64,000 nt of DNA from a virus (IMGVR_UViG_3300020473_002200:124001-188000), one strand, 5' to 3'. Shown: positions 36,650-45,013, counted from the stretch's first letter. The notes: generated by a model not told the origin, from the sequence alone. Numbers and translations: made by a program.

Positions 36650-37011
36650 TGTTAAAAAAAACACGTCCTAAGTTCATAGAAAATTCTAGGGTTCCGATTT
36701 GGTTATCATATTTGGCTCCAATTGATATATGGGCAATCAGTTTTGGTTTTTGGGTATGGTGTAGAGGCACATTGTCTGAAGCGACTAGAAGGCATGAGAC
36801 AATACATTTCCAACAACAGCTGGAGCTTCTATTCGTGGGTCAATGGATCTTGTATGGCTCTTTTTGGCTGTGGGGTTTAATAAAGTATCGCGATGGAAAA
36901 CTTGCTTATCGTGAAAGCCCGTTTGAAAGAGAAGCCTACAGAAATGAAATGGACATTGATTATTTAGCTTCAAGACCTAGATTTAACTGGGTAAGGTATA
37001 TAAGAGGATAA
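36649..37011 (+). CDS. HExxH-containing membrane protein (putative metalloprotease-like)
   Basis: 120 residues. RRHETIHFQQQLELLF contains H-E-x-x-H preceded by a Trp-rich hydrophobic segment (WAISFGFWVWCRG) and followed by a TM-like stretch (VGQWILYGSFWLWGLI) and FEREAYRNEMD, where a late Glu may be the third ligand. Catalysis not demonstrated. Overlaps the previous gene by 1 nt. Confidence 0.6.
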   Translation: MLKKTRPKFIENSRVPIWLSYLAPIDIWAISFGFWVWCRGTLSEATRRHETIHFQQQLELLFVGQWILYGSFWLWGLIKYRDGKLAYRESPFEREAYRNEMDIDYLASRPRFNWVRYIRG

Positions 37012-37019
37012 GCAGTATT

Positions 37020-37217
37020 ATGAATTTTAAGCCTGGTATGAGAGTAGTTCACTATCAACAGATGAACCGTCCTGGCGTTATTTTAGAAATAACACAGGTA
37101 AAAAGTAAGCAGTGGATGGTGGGGGGTACAACACAAGAAAGACTGGTTGCTGTTGTTAGGCATGATGACAATACCGTGTCTAATTTCTATACATCTGATC
37201 TTAGGCTAGAAGAATAG
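37020..37217 (+). CDS. SH3-like small barrel protein
   Basis: 65 residues: FKPGMRVVHYQQMNRPGVILEI, QWMVGG, RLVAVVRHDDNTVSNFYTSDLRL. Same strand plan (G..V, PGVI.EI, value/trp strand, final D.R.) as the other small barrel proteins of this window. Confidence 0.65.
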   Translation: MNFKPGMRVVHYQQMNRPGVILEITQVKSKQWMVGGTTQERLVAVVRHDDNTVSNFYTSDLRLEE

Positions 37218-37225
37218 CCAAAGTC

Positions 37226-37254
37226 GTGCAATTACACCTTATATTTGATATAAT
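37226..37254 (+). promoter_or_regulatory. phage promoter, TGYAA-type
   Basis: GTGCAA (37226-37231), 17 nt, TATAAT (37249-37254), followed by AAGGAGGT and the ATG at 37278. Confidence 0.72.
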
Positions 37255-37277
37255 AAAAATATAAGGAGGTGGTTGCT

Positions 37278-37472
37278 ATGGCAGCTTGTGTTGCGATTTT
37301 TGTTTTTATTTATGGCATTATGGAGAAAGATTTTTGGTGGGCTCTGTGGGCCTGCGCAGCTTCTTTTTTCGTTGCGCTTTTAATTGAGATAATTTATGCA
37401 ACAATGGCGTTCACAGCAATGTTCAGTGCAATTGAAGCCTTCTCTAATCTTGTGAGCCAAATGCTGTCATAA
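37278..37472 (+). CDS. small membrane protein
   Basis: 64 residues from ATG 37278, 7 nt after AGGAGGT. Two hydrophobic helices (ACVAIFVFIYGIM; FWWALWACAASFFVALLIEII) and an amphipathic C-terminus. Function unknown. Confidence 0.6.
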   Translation: MAACVAIFVFIYGIMEKDFWWALWACAASFFVALLIEIIYATMAFTAMFSAIEAFSNLVSQMLS

Positions 37473-37477
37473 TTCAG

Positions 37478-37506
37478 GTGTAAAAAAACAAATTTTCATA
37501 TAAGAT
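37478..37506 (+). promoter_or_regulatory. phage promoter, TGYAA-type (thyX)
   Basis: GTGTAA (37478-37483), 17 nt, TAAGAT (37501-37506). Lies in the gap before thyX; AAGGG precedes the thyX ATG at 37538. Confidence 0.6.
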
Positions 37507-37537
37507 TTTCTTGATTATTATAATTTAAGGGTCTTAT

Positions 37538-38248
37538 ATGAAAGTCTTTACATTCGATGATAATATAGGTTCGGTTGAATACGTCAAGCACGATGGCGAT
37601 GATTTAACTGTTGTAAATGCAGCCAGGGTTTCTTTTGGCGCTCATAAGGAAAATATAGATGATAAAGATATTAAGCTCATTAATTACCTTATGTCTCATG
37701 GGCATACTAGTCCTTTCGAGCATTGTGGTATTACGTTCCGCTTCGTTACTCCTCTTTTCATAAGAAGCCAACATCATCGTCATCGCACTTGGTCGTATAA
37801 TGAAATTAGTAGACGCTATACATCAATAGATCTACAGTTTTATGAGCCAAAGGCATTTCGTTCGCAACATAAATCTAATAGACAGGCTAGCACTGATAGT
37901 CTAATAAACCCAGACACTAGCTCAGCGACTTTACGATTATTACCTACCGCGTCTTATCCTGCTAGTGCAGCAGTGGCTGATCATCATAAAAAATCTTTAG
38001 AATTATATAACGTGCTTATTGAGAAAGGTGTATGTCGTGAACAAGCGCGCGGAGTATTACCACAAAATTTATATACACAGTATTACGGTACGGTAGACTT
38101 ACATAACCTTTTAAAGTTTGTTTCTTTAAGAATTCATGAAGGTGCGCAATGGGAAATACAGCAGGTTGCAAAAGCTTGCCTACAAATTACTGAGCAATTT
38201 TTCCCTCATTCAGTGGAGGCTTATAGAAAACATAAGGGCGATATATGA
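37538..38248 (+). CDS. thyX: flavin-dependent thymidylate synthase ThyX
   Basis: 236 residues. The ThyX motif RHR-x7-S is present as RHRTWSYNEISRRY, preceded by SPFEHCGITFRF and followed by EQARGVLPQNLYTQYYGT and LRIHEGAQWEIQ. Makes dTMP from dUMP using FAD and methylene-THF. Fed by the dCMP deaminase at 3.9 kb. Confidence 0.95.
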   Translation: MKVFTFDDNIGSVEYVKHDGDDLTVVNAARVSFGAHKENIDDKDIKLINYLMSHGHTSPFEHCGITFRFVTPLFIRSQHHRHRTWSYNEISRRYTSIDLQFYEPKAFRSQHKSNRQASTDSLINPDTSSATLRLLPTASYPASAAVADHHKKSLELYNVLIEKGVCREQARGVLPQNLYTQYYGTVDLHNLLKFVSLRIHEGAQWEIQQVAKACLQITEQFFPHSVEAYRKHKGDI

Positions 38249-40521
38249 GGTTTTTACTTATCTTTATTTTCTTATTGGTTGCTTGTGAAGACAAGACTAG
38301 CCCAATAGGTCAATCAGGCGGAGCAGGTGCTGATGCACGTTTAATATTGGATAATCAAGATGCCGGACAAGAGGCAGATGTATATATCTTGGACTATCAA
38401 CCACCCCCACCCCCTCCGGAACCTGAGCTAACTCGTGAAGAGCGGTGTGCTCAAACTTCTGTAGAAGAAACGCAAGCATATTGTTCATGTTTCCCAGACT
38501 GCTGTGATCGTCAACGATGGTATTGTCCTCCCAACCCAAGGCAAACAATAGACGTAATGCAAGTTATTCTAGAAGTTTGTGATGAAAATAAGCAGCGTTG
38601 TGAGTTTGGGGCTGATCCTAATTGTCCTCCACCGGAAATCATATCACGAAGTGAGTGTGTGACTCAATGGGAGTGCCCACCTGGGACAAGCGGAGAGTTC
38701 ATTAGATGGTTTGAGTGTCAACTTGAAGATGGTTCCCTGGGCCAGCAACAAATAATATGTGATAAAGGAAGTTTGAGGCATCTGCCATGCCAGCCCTGCG
38801 ATCCAGAATCTTGCGACGGCGAAGATAACGATTGTGATAATTTAATTGATGAAGGATTTTTTCCATGTGAAACTGCGTGCGGACCCGGGGTAGGGTTGTG
38901 CGTAGAGGGAGAAGTGACTCAATGTAACGCTGAAGAGCCTGGCGAAGAGCGTTGTAATTTCGAAGATGATGATTGTGACGGTGCAGTCGATGAGGGCCAA
39001 AGGAACGCATGTGATGAGTGCGGACCACTACAGCCAGACATCTGTGATGGTATTGATAATGACTGCGACGGGACAGTCGACGAAGAGTTAATTAGGGAAT
39101 GTGAAACAGCTTGTGGGCGTGGGATTGAAACTTGCGACGGCGGTAACTGGATATCCTGTACTGCAACACAACCGGTTGACGAAGAATGCGACGGCGAAGA
39201 TAATGATTGCGACGGAAGAATAGACGAACAACTAGAATGCTTATGTACTATTCAAGATGTTGGAAACCTTATGCCCTGCTCAGAGCCTCCTTTGATTTGT
39301 GGTCAAGGGTTCAAGACGTGTGAGTGTGTAGATCCAAATTGTACAGAAATGAGGGTAACTGACTGCGCAGCACTATGTACATATGTCCCTATGCCCGAAC
39401 CACCGATTTGTGATCCAAGAGTCGGTATTGCTTTAGAGCAAGAAGAGTGTAATAATTTTGATGAAGATTGTGATCAAAATATAGACGAAAACTTAAGTCA
39501 GGCATGCTATACTGGTGAGCCTGAAACTTTATTGGTTGGCGTTTGCGTTCCCGGAGAAGTATATTGTGATCGCGGGACTTGGGGTAATGATCGTAATGGG
39601 CGTTTTGAACCCGGGTATTGCTTGGGAGAGGTGACCCCGCAGGAAGAAATTTGCGATGGTGCGGATAATGACTGCGATGGAATAGTTGATTATGGCGAGG
39701 AAATTAGAGAGACTGATATACTTTTCATTGTAGACTGGTCAGGTTCTATGGATCAAGAAATCGAGGCAGTCAGGATTGCACTTAATAGATTTGCAACTCA
39801 CTTTGCAGCAGAAGAACCACTTCAATGGGGCTTAATAGTTGCGCCTAAAGAAGCACCTCGTGGAGATGACGAGTTATTAGTTCTTGTTTCTGATATTTCT
39901 CCTTTTGATCAATTTTTAGCAGCTTTTGCAGCTTTAGGCGCTGAGGGTATGGATACGGGGAGTGAAATGCTTTTAGACGCAATTTATTTAGCTGTAAGAA
40001 ATATTTCAGGTGCAGCTAACGTGGATATTGCAAGTACGACATGGTGGAGAAATACAGGATCACTACCAGAGAAAGAAAACTTTAATATCAATTGGAGGCC
40101 AACTTCGGAAAGAATTGTGATTGTATTTAGCGATGAAGTAGAGCAATCATATCTTAGAGATTTAAATGATCCGGAAGGGCCAAATCGACCAATAACGAAA
40201 GCAATAGTTGAAGACGCAGTTCGAGCAGGAATAAACTTAAAAGTTTATGCATTTTCCGATGGCGGGTTTGGGGTTCAAGGTAGATTTTGGGAGAGCTTAA
40301 CCCTGGCTGGGAACGGTGCTTTATTTGATTTGACGTCAAACGCAGTTAGCATGTATAATGATCTAATGTCAATAATCGATGAAGCTTGCTTACCAAGAGA
40401 TCAACCGGTTGAAGAGCAAGGTGCAATGAACTTTTCTGATTCTAGCTATACATATGTGAGCATGTATGATTATAACGTGTCTAAATATCATTATGACTAT
40501 AAGAACAAAATATGTAGATGA
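38245..40521 (+). CDS. lipoprotein with MopE-type metal-binding repeats and VWA domain
   Basis: 758 residues. N-terminus MRFLLIFIFLLVAC is a lipoprotein signal (lipobox LVAC). Residues ~190-480 hold six Cys/Asp repeats of the form C-D-G-x-D-N-D-C-D-G-x-x-D-E, the MopE-type putative metal-binding motif. From ~490 a von Willebrand A domain begins with the MIDAS DWSGSM. Such surface proteins are common in Myxococcota-like bacteria and rare in phages, so host capture is likely. Possible roles: virion adhesion or surface exclusion of other phages. Confidence 0.85.
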   Translation: MRFLLIFIFLLVACEDKTSPIGQSGGAGADARLILDNQDAGQEADVYILDYQPPPPPPEPELTREERCAQTSVEETQAYCSCFPDCCDRQRWYCPPNPRQTIDVMQVILEVCDENKQRCEFGADPNCPPPEIISRSECVTQWECPPGTSGEFIRWFECQLEDGSLGQQQIICDKGSLRHLPCQPCDPESCDGEDNDCDNLIDEGFFPCETACGPGVGLCVEGEVTQCNAEEPGEERCNFEDDDCDGAVDEGQRNACDECGPLQPDICDGIDNDCDGTVDEELIRECETACGRGIETCDGGNWISCTATQPVDEECDGEDNDCDGRIDEQLECLCTIQDVGNLMPCSEPPLICGQGFKTCECVDPNCTEMRVTDCAALCTYVPMPEPPICDPRVGIALEQEECNNFDEDCDQNIDENLSQACYTGEPETLLVGVCVPGEVYCDRGTWGNDRNGRFEPGYCLGEVTPQEEICDGADNDCDGIVDYGEEIRETDILFIVDWSGSMDQEIEAVRIALNRFATHFAAEEPLQWGLIVAPKEAPRGDDELLVLVSDISPFDQFLAAFAALGAEGMDTGSEMLLDAIYLAVRNISGAANVDIASTTWWRNTGSLPEKENFNINWRPTSERIVIVFSDEVEQSYLRDLNDPEGPNRPITKAIVEDAVRAGINLKVYAFSDGGFGVQGRFWESLTLAGNGALFDLTSNAVSMYNDLMSIIDEACLPRDQPVEEQGAMNFSDSSYTYVSMYDYNVSKYHYDYKNKICR

Positions 40522-40742
40522 AAATTAAAACTTTGGATTTACACATGGTACGTCATGCGTATGTAGATGATAAGGTGAGGGAATTTTTAAATTTCGCCGA
40601 CCTACCAGTTAGAATTATTACTGGTAGGTCTAAGCAAATGAGGGAGATTGTACTGGCAATTATTAATGAATATGAGTATGAATTTCATTTTGAAAGTGCC
40701 CATAATTTTGGCGCTTTGATTATAAGTGATATTAAACGCTAA
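40518..40742 (+). CDS. Smr-domain-like small protein
   Basis: 74 residues. LDLHMVRHAYVDDKVREFL matches the LDLHG start of Smr domains (Gly replaced by Met), then IITGRSKQMREIVL in place of the T-G-x-G region. Smr proteins nick or bind nucleic acid. The missing Gly makes nuclease activity uncertain. Contains a perfect 11-bp inverted repeat at 40599-40630. Confidence 0.65.
   Translation: MKIKTLDLHMVRHAYVDDKVREFLNFADLPVRIITGRSKQMREIVLAIINEYEYEFHFESAHNFGALIISDIKR
40599..40630. repeat. perfect 11-bp inverted repeat inside the Smr-like gene
   Basis: GACCTACCAGT (40599-40609) and ACTGGTAGGTC (40620-40630) are exact reverse complements around a 10-nt AT-rich loop. RNA hairpin or protein-binding site; no U-tract follows, so not a typical terminator. 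Confidence 0.75.
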
Positions 40743-41055
40743 AGCTTTCACCGCATCCACAAGTTCTCTTGGCATTTGGATTAATAAACTTGAAGCCCTT
40801 ACCAGACAATCCGTCTATATAATCAATTTCAGTCCCCATTAAGTAAAGGTAGCTTTTGGGATCCACGTATATGGTTACTCCTTCACTTTCTATTACGCGA
40901 TCTTTTTCTTGTTTTTCGTAAACGAAATCTAAATAGTAGCTAAACCCAGAGCAACCTCCGCCTTTAACACCTGCCTGTAATCCCAATGGTGTCTTTTCTT
41001 TGTTTTCCATAATTTGTTTTACTTTATTGCTAGCATTTTTTGTTAACTTAATCAT
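40732..41055 (-). CDS. A-type Fe-S carrier protein (HesB/IscA/ErpA family)
   Basis: 107 residues on the minus strand, one of the few such genes. The three conserved cysteines are seen in GGCSGF and TCGCGESF. These proteins hand Fe-S clusters to apo-enzymes. Converges with the Smr-like gene (11-nt overlap) and is divergent from the structural gene at 41103. A minus-strand promoter of the phage class precedes it. Partner IscU-like scaffold is at 53.3 kb. Confidence 0.92.
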   Translation of the reverse strand: MIKLTKNASNKVKQIMENKEKTPLGLQAGVKGGGCSGFSYYLDFVYEKQEKDRVIESEGVTIYVDPKSYLYLMGTEIDYIDGLSGKGFKFINPNAKRTCGCGESFSV

Positions 41056-41075
41056 CTTAGTCTCCTTATAGAATA

Positions 41076-41104
41076 GTTATAACTGCTCAGGAGGATTTTT
41101 ACAT
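41076..41104 (-). promoter_or_regulatory. phage promoter, TGYAA-type, minus strand (Fe-S carrier gene)
   Basis: On the minus strand ATGTAA (41104-41099), 17 nt, TATAAC (41081-41076), then AAGGAG and the ATG at 41055. Its -35 overlaps the start codon of the opposite gene at 41103. Confidence 0.6.
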
Positions 41105-41546
41105 GGCAACAACAGTTACAAAAACGACTTTCACTAGTAGAATTTTGGAATCGATCACAATCAATGGCCAGCAACAGCAGGTTTATACAATGCTTTCAAT
41201 CCCAAATGTCACCGACTATAGTCATAGAATTATGTCTGTAGCTACGACTGCCACAACTCTTCTAACTCTCGCAGCCGCCGACGCGGGCGGTGCCATTGAC
41301 AAAGTAAGAATGCAATACGTTAGACTAACTAACTTAGATGACGCCAATGATATTCAATTAACATTTACTCTTACAAGTAGTCATACTTACGAAGTTGTTC
41401 TAGGTCCAAAAAAGACCCATATGCTAACCCATAAGCAAGGTGACGTAACTACGGGTGGTGATGTAACCCTTGAAGACATTGTGTCGATTAAGGGTACAGC
41501 GTCAACAGCTGCAAGCGATTTAGAGATATTTACTGTTTCCACTTAA
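41103..41546 (+). CDS. putative virion decoration/fibre-type protein
   Basis: 147 residues, Thr/Ala/Ser-rich and all-beta looking, with strong CAGGAGG ribosome-binding site. QYVRLTNLDDANDIQLTFTL and VVLGPKKTHML are reminiscent of a small structural protein common in aquatic phage genomes. Lacks Cys and signal peptide. Probably exposed on the virion; exact place unknown. Confidence 0.6.
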   Translation: MATTVTKTTFTSRILESITINGQQQQVYTMLSIPNVTDYSHRIMSVATTATTLLTLAAADAGGAIDKVRMQYVRLTNLDDANDIQLTFTLTSSHTYEVVLGPKKTHMLTHKQGDVTTGGDVTLEDIVSIKGTASTAASDLEIFTVST

Positions 41547-41557
41547 CATTAATGTAT

Positions 41558-41586
41558 ATGTAAAACTATAATTCCAGATATAGAAT
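41558..41586 (+). promoter_or_regulatory. phage promoter, TGYAA-type (PEP carboxykinase gene)
   Basis: ATGTAA (41558-41563), 17 nt, TAGAAT (41581-41586), then TTGGAG and ATG 41611. Gives the metabolic gene its own promoter. Confidence 0.6.
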
Positions 41587-41610
41587 CATTAATGATATTG
41601 GAGCACCTTA

Positions 41611-43059
41611 ATGAAAAAATCTAGAATTGAATTACGTGAAATAGCAATAAAAAAAGAGCGCGCGACGCCACTTCCGTCTGGGGCATTAGTCGTTGAGACA
41701 GGTGAGCATACTGGAAGATCTCCCAATGCGAAGTTTATAGTAAAAGATGATAGCGTTAAAGATAGTATAGATTGGGCATATGTAAGGGGTATGGACCCAA
41801 AGGTGTGGGAAGAAATAAAAGGGGATTTTTTCGCTAGTGAAAATTTTAAGAAGGGTTTATTCGAATCTTCTGTTTATGCCGGCCATAAAGATTTTGGAGG
41901 GATTAGCGTTAAGATTCATTGCGAGCTAGCTTGGCATTCAATCGCATCATTAAACATGTTCCAAGAAATTGATGATTGTGATAAATACGATTTTTCTCTT
42001 TATTATGTACCGTCATTTACCGCAGAGCCTTTTGTATTAATTTCTTTTGAGGATGGATTAATAATAATTTCTGGTACACAATACGCAGGAGAAATGAAGA
42101 AAAGCGTATTCACTATTTTAAACCATATATTACCAGAAGAAAATATATTTCCGATGCATTGCTCTATTAATTTAGACTCTAATCTAGAAAGCCCAACGGT
42201 GTTTTTTGGATTATCTGGAACCGGTAAAACTACATTATCAGCAGATTCAAATAGGAGATTAATTGGTGATGACGAACACGGTTGGTCAAGTTCGGGTCTT
42301 TTTAATTTTGAAAATGGTTGTTACGCAAAGGTCATAAACTTAAGCCAAGAGGACGAACCAGAGATCTGGTCAGCATGTCAAAAAGAGGACGCTGTTTTAG
42401 AGAACGTAGTTTTAAAAGGCGATGGTACCTTAGATTTTTTTGATAATTCAAAAACAGAAAATACAAGGGCGTCATATCCAATATCATATATTGAAAATTC
42501 TGTCTCAAGTAAAAGCACAAAGCTCCAGCCCAAAAATGTTATTTTATTGACGTGCGATGCATTTAGTGTACTACCAGCAGTGGCAAGACTAACACCGGAA
42601 GAAGCGTGGAAATTTTTTATTATTGGATATACTTCTAAAATCGCTGGAACAGAAAAGGGGATAAATGAGCCAACAGCAACATTTTCACCTTGTTTTGGAT
42701 TACCTTTTATGACAAGAAAACCAAAAGAATATGCAGATATGTTAAAGAAGAATTTAGAAAATTCAGATATAAATTGTTGGATGCTAAATACCGGGTGGAA
42801 TAGAGGACCCTATGGGGTGGGAGAGAGAATTTCTCTAGAAGACACTCGAGATATCTTAAATAAGATTTATGATGGTACATTGGCAAAACTAAAGACTTTT
42901 GAACATAGCTACACAGGATTGAATATTCCTTTAGATGTTACAGTGGACTTGACATTATTGAAGCCGGAGCTGGGGTGGAATAATATAAAGGAATATGAGA
43001 GCGTATGTGGCAATTTGTTGGATAATATGCGCAGCGTATTGTCAAATTTAAGCATTTAA
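41611..43059 (+). CDS. pckA: phosphoenolpyruvate carboxykinase (ATP)
   Basis: 482 residues. PSGALVVETGEHTGRSPNAKF is the substrate loop, GLSGTGKTTLSAD the kinase-1a P-loop, LIGDDEHGWS kinase-2, and FSPCFGLPFM and NTGWNRGPYGVGERI complete the ATP-PEPCK set. Shorter than the usual ~530 residues because the N-terminal domain is trimmed. Interconverts oxaloacetate + ATP with PEP + CO2. Very unusual in a phage; it could redirect TCA carbon during infection. Confidence 0.93.
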   Translation: MKKSRIELREIAIKKERATPLPSGALVVETGEHTGRSPNAKFIVKDDSVKDSIDWAYVRGMDPKVWEEIKGDFFASENFKKGLFESSVYAGHKDFGGISVKIHCELAWHSIASLNMFQEIDDCDKYDFSLYYVPSFTAEPFVLISFEDGLIIISGTQYAGEMKKSVFTILNHILPEENIFPMHCSINLDSNLESPTVFFGLSGTGKTTLSADSNRRLIGDDEHGWSSSGLFNFENGCYAKVINLSQEDEPEIWSACQKEDAVLENVVLKGDGTLDFFDNSKTENTRASYPISYIENSVSSKSTKLQPKNVILLTCDAFSVLPAVARLTPEEAWKFFIIGYTSKIAGTEKGINEPTATFSPCFGLPFMTRKPKEYADMLKKNLENSDINCWMLNTGWNRGPYGVGERISLEDTRDILNKIYDGTLAKLKTFEHSYTGLNIPLDVTVDLTLLKPELGWNNIKEYESVCGNLLDNMRSVLSNLSI

Positions 43060-43065
43060 ATTTAA

Positions 43066-43094
43066 TTGAAAAACTATTAATAAACAAATATTAT
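43066..43094 (+). promoter_or_regulatory. sigma-70-like promoter
   Basis: TTGAAA (43066-43071), 17 nt, TATTAT (43089-43094). The ATG at 43103 lies 8 nt below the -10, so the leader is at most 1-3 nt. Confidence 0.5.
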
Positions 43095-43102
43095 TTTTTT
43101 AT

Positions 43103-43267
43103 ATGGAAATACAACCAGGCGATATTGTTAAGAATAAAGATGGAAGGGTCGGTATTGTTTTAAGCATTGATGAAAAAAAGACACCAGAAAGGCGTTGTTT
43201 GGTTCTTTTAAGGGGAAAACCAGCTAATATTTTATTGAGAAACTTGTTTAAGGTTGATCGACGTTGA
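43103..43267 (+). CDS. SH3-like small barrel protein
   Basis: 54 residues: IQPGDIVKNKDGRVGIVLSI, then RCLVLLRGKPANILLRNL. GDIV...GIV strands as in the other barrel proteins. Nearly leaderless start. Its 3' end overlaps the 3' end of the minus-strand gene by 20 nt. Confidence 0.6.
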   Translation: MEIQPGDIVKNKDGRVGIVLSIDEKKTPERRCLVLLRGKPANILLRNLFKVDRR

Positions 43268-43577
43268 TGCCTTCCATACAATACGAAAAGCATTCGTATA
43301 TTCTGTTTGCGTAAGACACACAATAAACGTCATAAAGATCCCATTTTTCTTTTTTACTAAAGCTAAGAGGGCGTCCCTTCTTGGCGACCACAAGAAGAGT
43401 TTCATCTTTAAATAATTTGCTATATCCCCTAAAGTCATTCCAGCCTGGATATGATTCAATATCGATTTTTTCATATAGCTTAATAAAATCACCTTCGGTG
43501 GGCGCAAGAACAAGGCTTTCAGGACTAACACTTTTATTAAAGTTCAGCTTTACTAATGTCCCGGGTATTAGAATCAT
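43248..43577 (-). CDS. hypothetical minus-strand protein, barrel-like
   Basis: 109 residues on the minus strand. ILIPGTLVKLNFNK and ETLLVVAKKGRPLSF and WDLYDVYCVSYANRIYECFSYCME are beta-like strands, and the plus strand has no comparable open frame here, which supports it as real. Divergent from the DUF4385 gene; its start lies 17 nt upstream of that gene's ATG on the opposite strand. Confidence 0.6.
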   Translation of the reverse strand: MILIPGTLVKLNFNKSVSPESLVLAPTEGDFIKLYEKIDIESYPGWNDFRGYSKLFKDETLLVVAKKGRPLSFSKKEKWDLYDVYCVSYANRIYECFSYCMEGINVDQP

Positions 43578-43594
43578 ATTTTGAAAGGCAAGCT

Positions 43595-44023
43595 ATGGTA
43601 AGTACTAAGGAATTTCTTAAAATTGTAGAAAACGCTAATAGATGGAAACATGATATTAATTATAGCGTGAATCCACTAAAGTATGAGGTAACAGATGATT
43701 GCGGTGGTATGTACACATGTGAACCATATAAAACAAAGTTATTAAAACTTTGGCGCTTTTCAACACCGGCTGCCTCAAAGGAAAGCTCTAAATCAATTAA
43801 AGGTATGTTTTTTGATTATCTAAATGAAGGTGATTTCGTTGGGGCAGACCTGGCTCTAAAGTATTTACGTGCTGGATCCATTAGAGATGCAATTCCAAAG
43901 AAGTCTAAAAAATATTTTAAGTTAGCCTACAAAGAGATTAAAGATAATATAAAGTATTTTTCTTTAAGAAAAGAATTTGAGAAAAGAAAAAACCAAGAGC
44001 AGGAGCGATATGGAGAAAGGTGA
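43595..44023 (+). CDS. DUF4385 family protein
   Basis: About 142 residues from ATG 43595; an upstream ATG at 43556 would overlap the opposite gene. CEPYKTKLLKLWRFSTPAASKESS and YLNEGDFVGADLALKYLRAGSIRDA match the DUF4385 core (PYK.EILP.WRFKTP, GDFVGMD.ARK.LQMG.TR). The family is known from phages and bacteria but has no established function. Confidence 0.75.
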   Translation: MVSTKEFLKIVENANRWKHDINYSVNPLKYEVTDDCGGMYTCEPYKTKLLKLWRFSTPAASKESSKSIKGMFFDYLNEGDFVGADLALKYLRAGSIRDAIPKKSKKYFKLAYKEIKDNIKYFSLRKEFEKRKNQEQERYGER

Positions 44024-44207
44024 TCTAGTATTATTTCGTAATAGTGCTAATACTATGCCAAGCGCTTCAGATAACGTTGGTTTAATTATTGAGGTACAAG
44101 CCAGGGGTCCGGTGCCAGGAGCATATGTTCTTTGGCCGGATGAAGAAAGAGCGGAATGGATAAAAATCGAAAGCCTCGTAAAAGTTGAAGCGGTCGTTTC
44201 TCGATAG
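44010..44207 (+). CDS. SH3-like small barrel protein
   Basis: 65 residues from ATG 44010. EKGDLVLFRNS, VGLIIEVQARGPVPGAYVLW and AEWIKIESLVKVEAV show the full barrel plan. Overlaps both neighbours. Confidence 0.62.
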   Translation: MEKGDLVLFRNSANTMPSASDNVGLIIEVQARGPVPGAYVLWPDEERAEWIKIESLVKVEAVVSR

Positions 44208-44826
44208 TACACCCCAAGGTGTCTCTCTCGAATCGTCCACTATATTTATAGGCGCCCAACAAAAGGGTGAACAGGAGGTCAATGTTGAATTGGCAGGCAG
44301 CGATTCCGATAATAGCGTTAGGGATAATGCTAAGCATAATACTACTCAAGGCGGTAGGGATTTAAACTACGACAAGCCTATTGAAGTACTTACGGAGTGG
44401 TTGGGAGAAATGGGGTGGACGGTACAATGGTATTCCTCGGGTGATCACATAGATGCCGCCACTCTCGCTACTCGATTAGTTACAATAAACAAACGTCAAA
44501 TCCCACGACATCGCTACTATTCTCTTCTACACGAGTGCGCCCACGTCGACCTCCTGGCAGGCCCTCCAGAGACACGAAGCGGAGAACCCCATGGTTACCT
44601 TGACTTGTGGTACGCAACCGTCAACGAGAGGACCCTGCGCCACCGTGTTGCCGTTGTTATCGATGAAATTAAAACATGGGAACACGGAATCAAGCTGGCG
44701 CATAAATTGGGCCTAGGCGTGGACAAGCTAAAATATATGGATTTTAGAAATCGTAATCTGAAAAGCTACTTCGAGTGGGCTCTTGAAAGAGATGATGAAG
44801 ACGTAGATGGAACCCAAGGTAGGTGA
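44185..44826 (+). CDS. zinc metallopeptidase-like protein (ImmA/IrrE-like)
   Basis: Up to 213 residues. YYSLLHECAHVDLL has the H-E-x-x-H site, with VIDEIKTWEHG as candidate third-ligand region. The ordered domain starts near NYDKPIEVLTEWLGEMGW. The start is unsure: TTG 44185, TTG 44290 and ATG 44410 are all in frame. More G/C-rich than neighbours. Could cleave a host regulator, or serve as an anti-defence protease; unproven. Confidence 0.65.
   Translation: MKRSFLDSTPQGVSLESSTIFIGAQQKGEQEVNVELAGSDSDNSVRDNAKHNTTQGGRDLNYDKPIEVLTEWLGEMGWTVQWYSSGDHIDAATLATRLVTINKRQIPRHRYYSLLHECAHVDLLAGPPETRSGEPHGYLDLWYATVNERTLRHRVAVVIDEIKTWEHGIKLAHKLGLGVDKLKYMDFRNRNLKSYFEWALERDDEDVDGTQGR
44282..44365 (+). CDS. 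27-residue hydrophobic peptide
   Basis: AGGAGG at 44272-44277 precedes ATG 44282; the frame encodes one membrane helix (IPIIALGIMLSIILLKA) before a TAA. It overlaps the peptidase frame. Either a real mini-membrane peptide or a translational coupling device for the peptidase gene. Confidence 0.4.
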   Translation: MLNWQAAIPIIALGIMLSIILLKAVGI

Positions 44827-45013
44827 AATATGGCAATGGCATCGTGATGACTCTGGATGTCAAGAGATCTATGGGCCCGGAATTGTTATGGGAATTAAAG
44901 AGGGATATGAGTATAATAGCCAAGAGTATTTTGTCACATTCCATTTTGCCAATAAAGGGATCATGAATATCCCGATCCCAATGGTTAAAAGGTTCATGTA
45001 CTTAATAACTTGA
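44807..45013 (+). CDS. SH3-like small barrel protein
   Basis: 68 residues: PKVGEIWQWHRDD, GPGIVMGIKEGYE, YFVTFHFANKGIMNIPI. Barrel plan as in neighbours. Start overlaps the peptidase end by 20 nt. Confidence 0.62.
   Translation: MEPKVGEIWQWHRDDSGCQEIYGPGIVMGIKEGYEYNSQEYFVTFHFANKGIMNIPIPMVKRFMYLIT

Noticed and set aside
43381-43584. Plus-strand ORF opposite the 43248-43577 minus gene
   Set aside because: It lacks a ribosome-binding site and any plausible fold, and the minus frame is longer and better structured.
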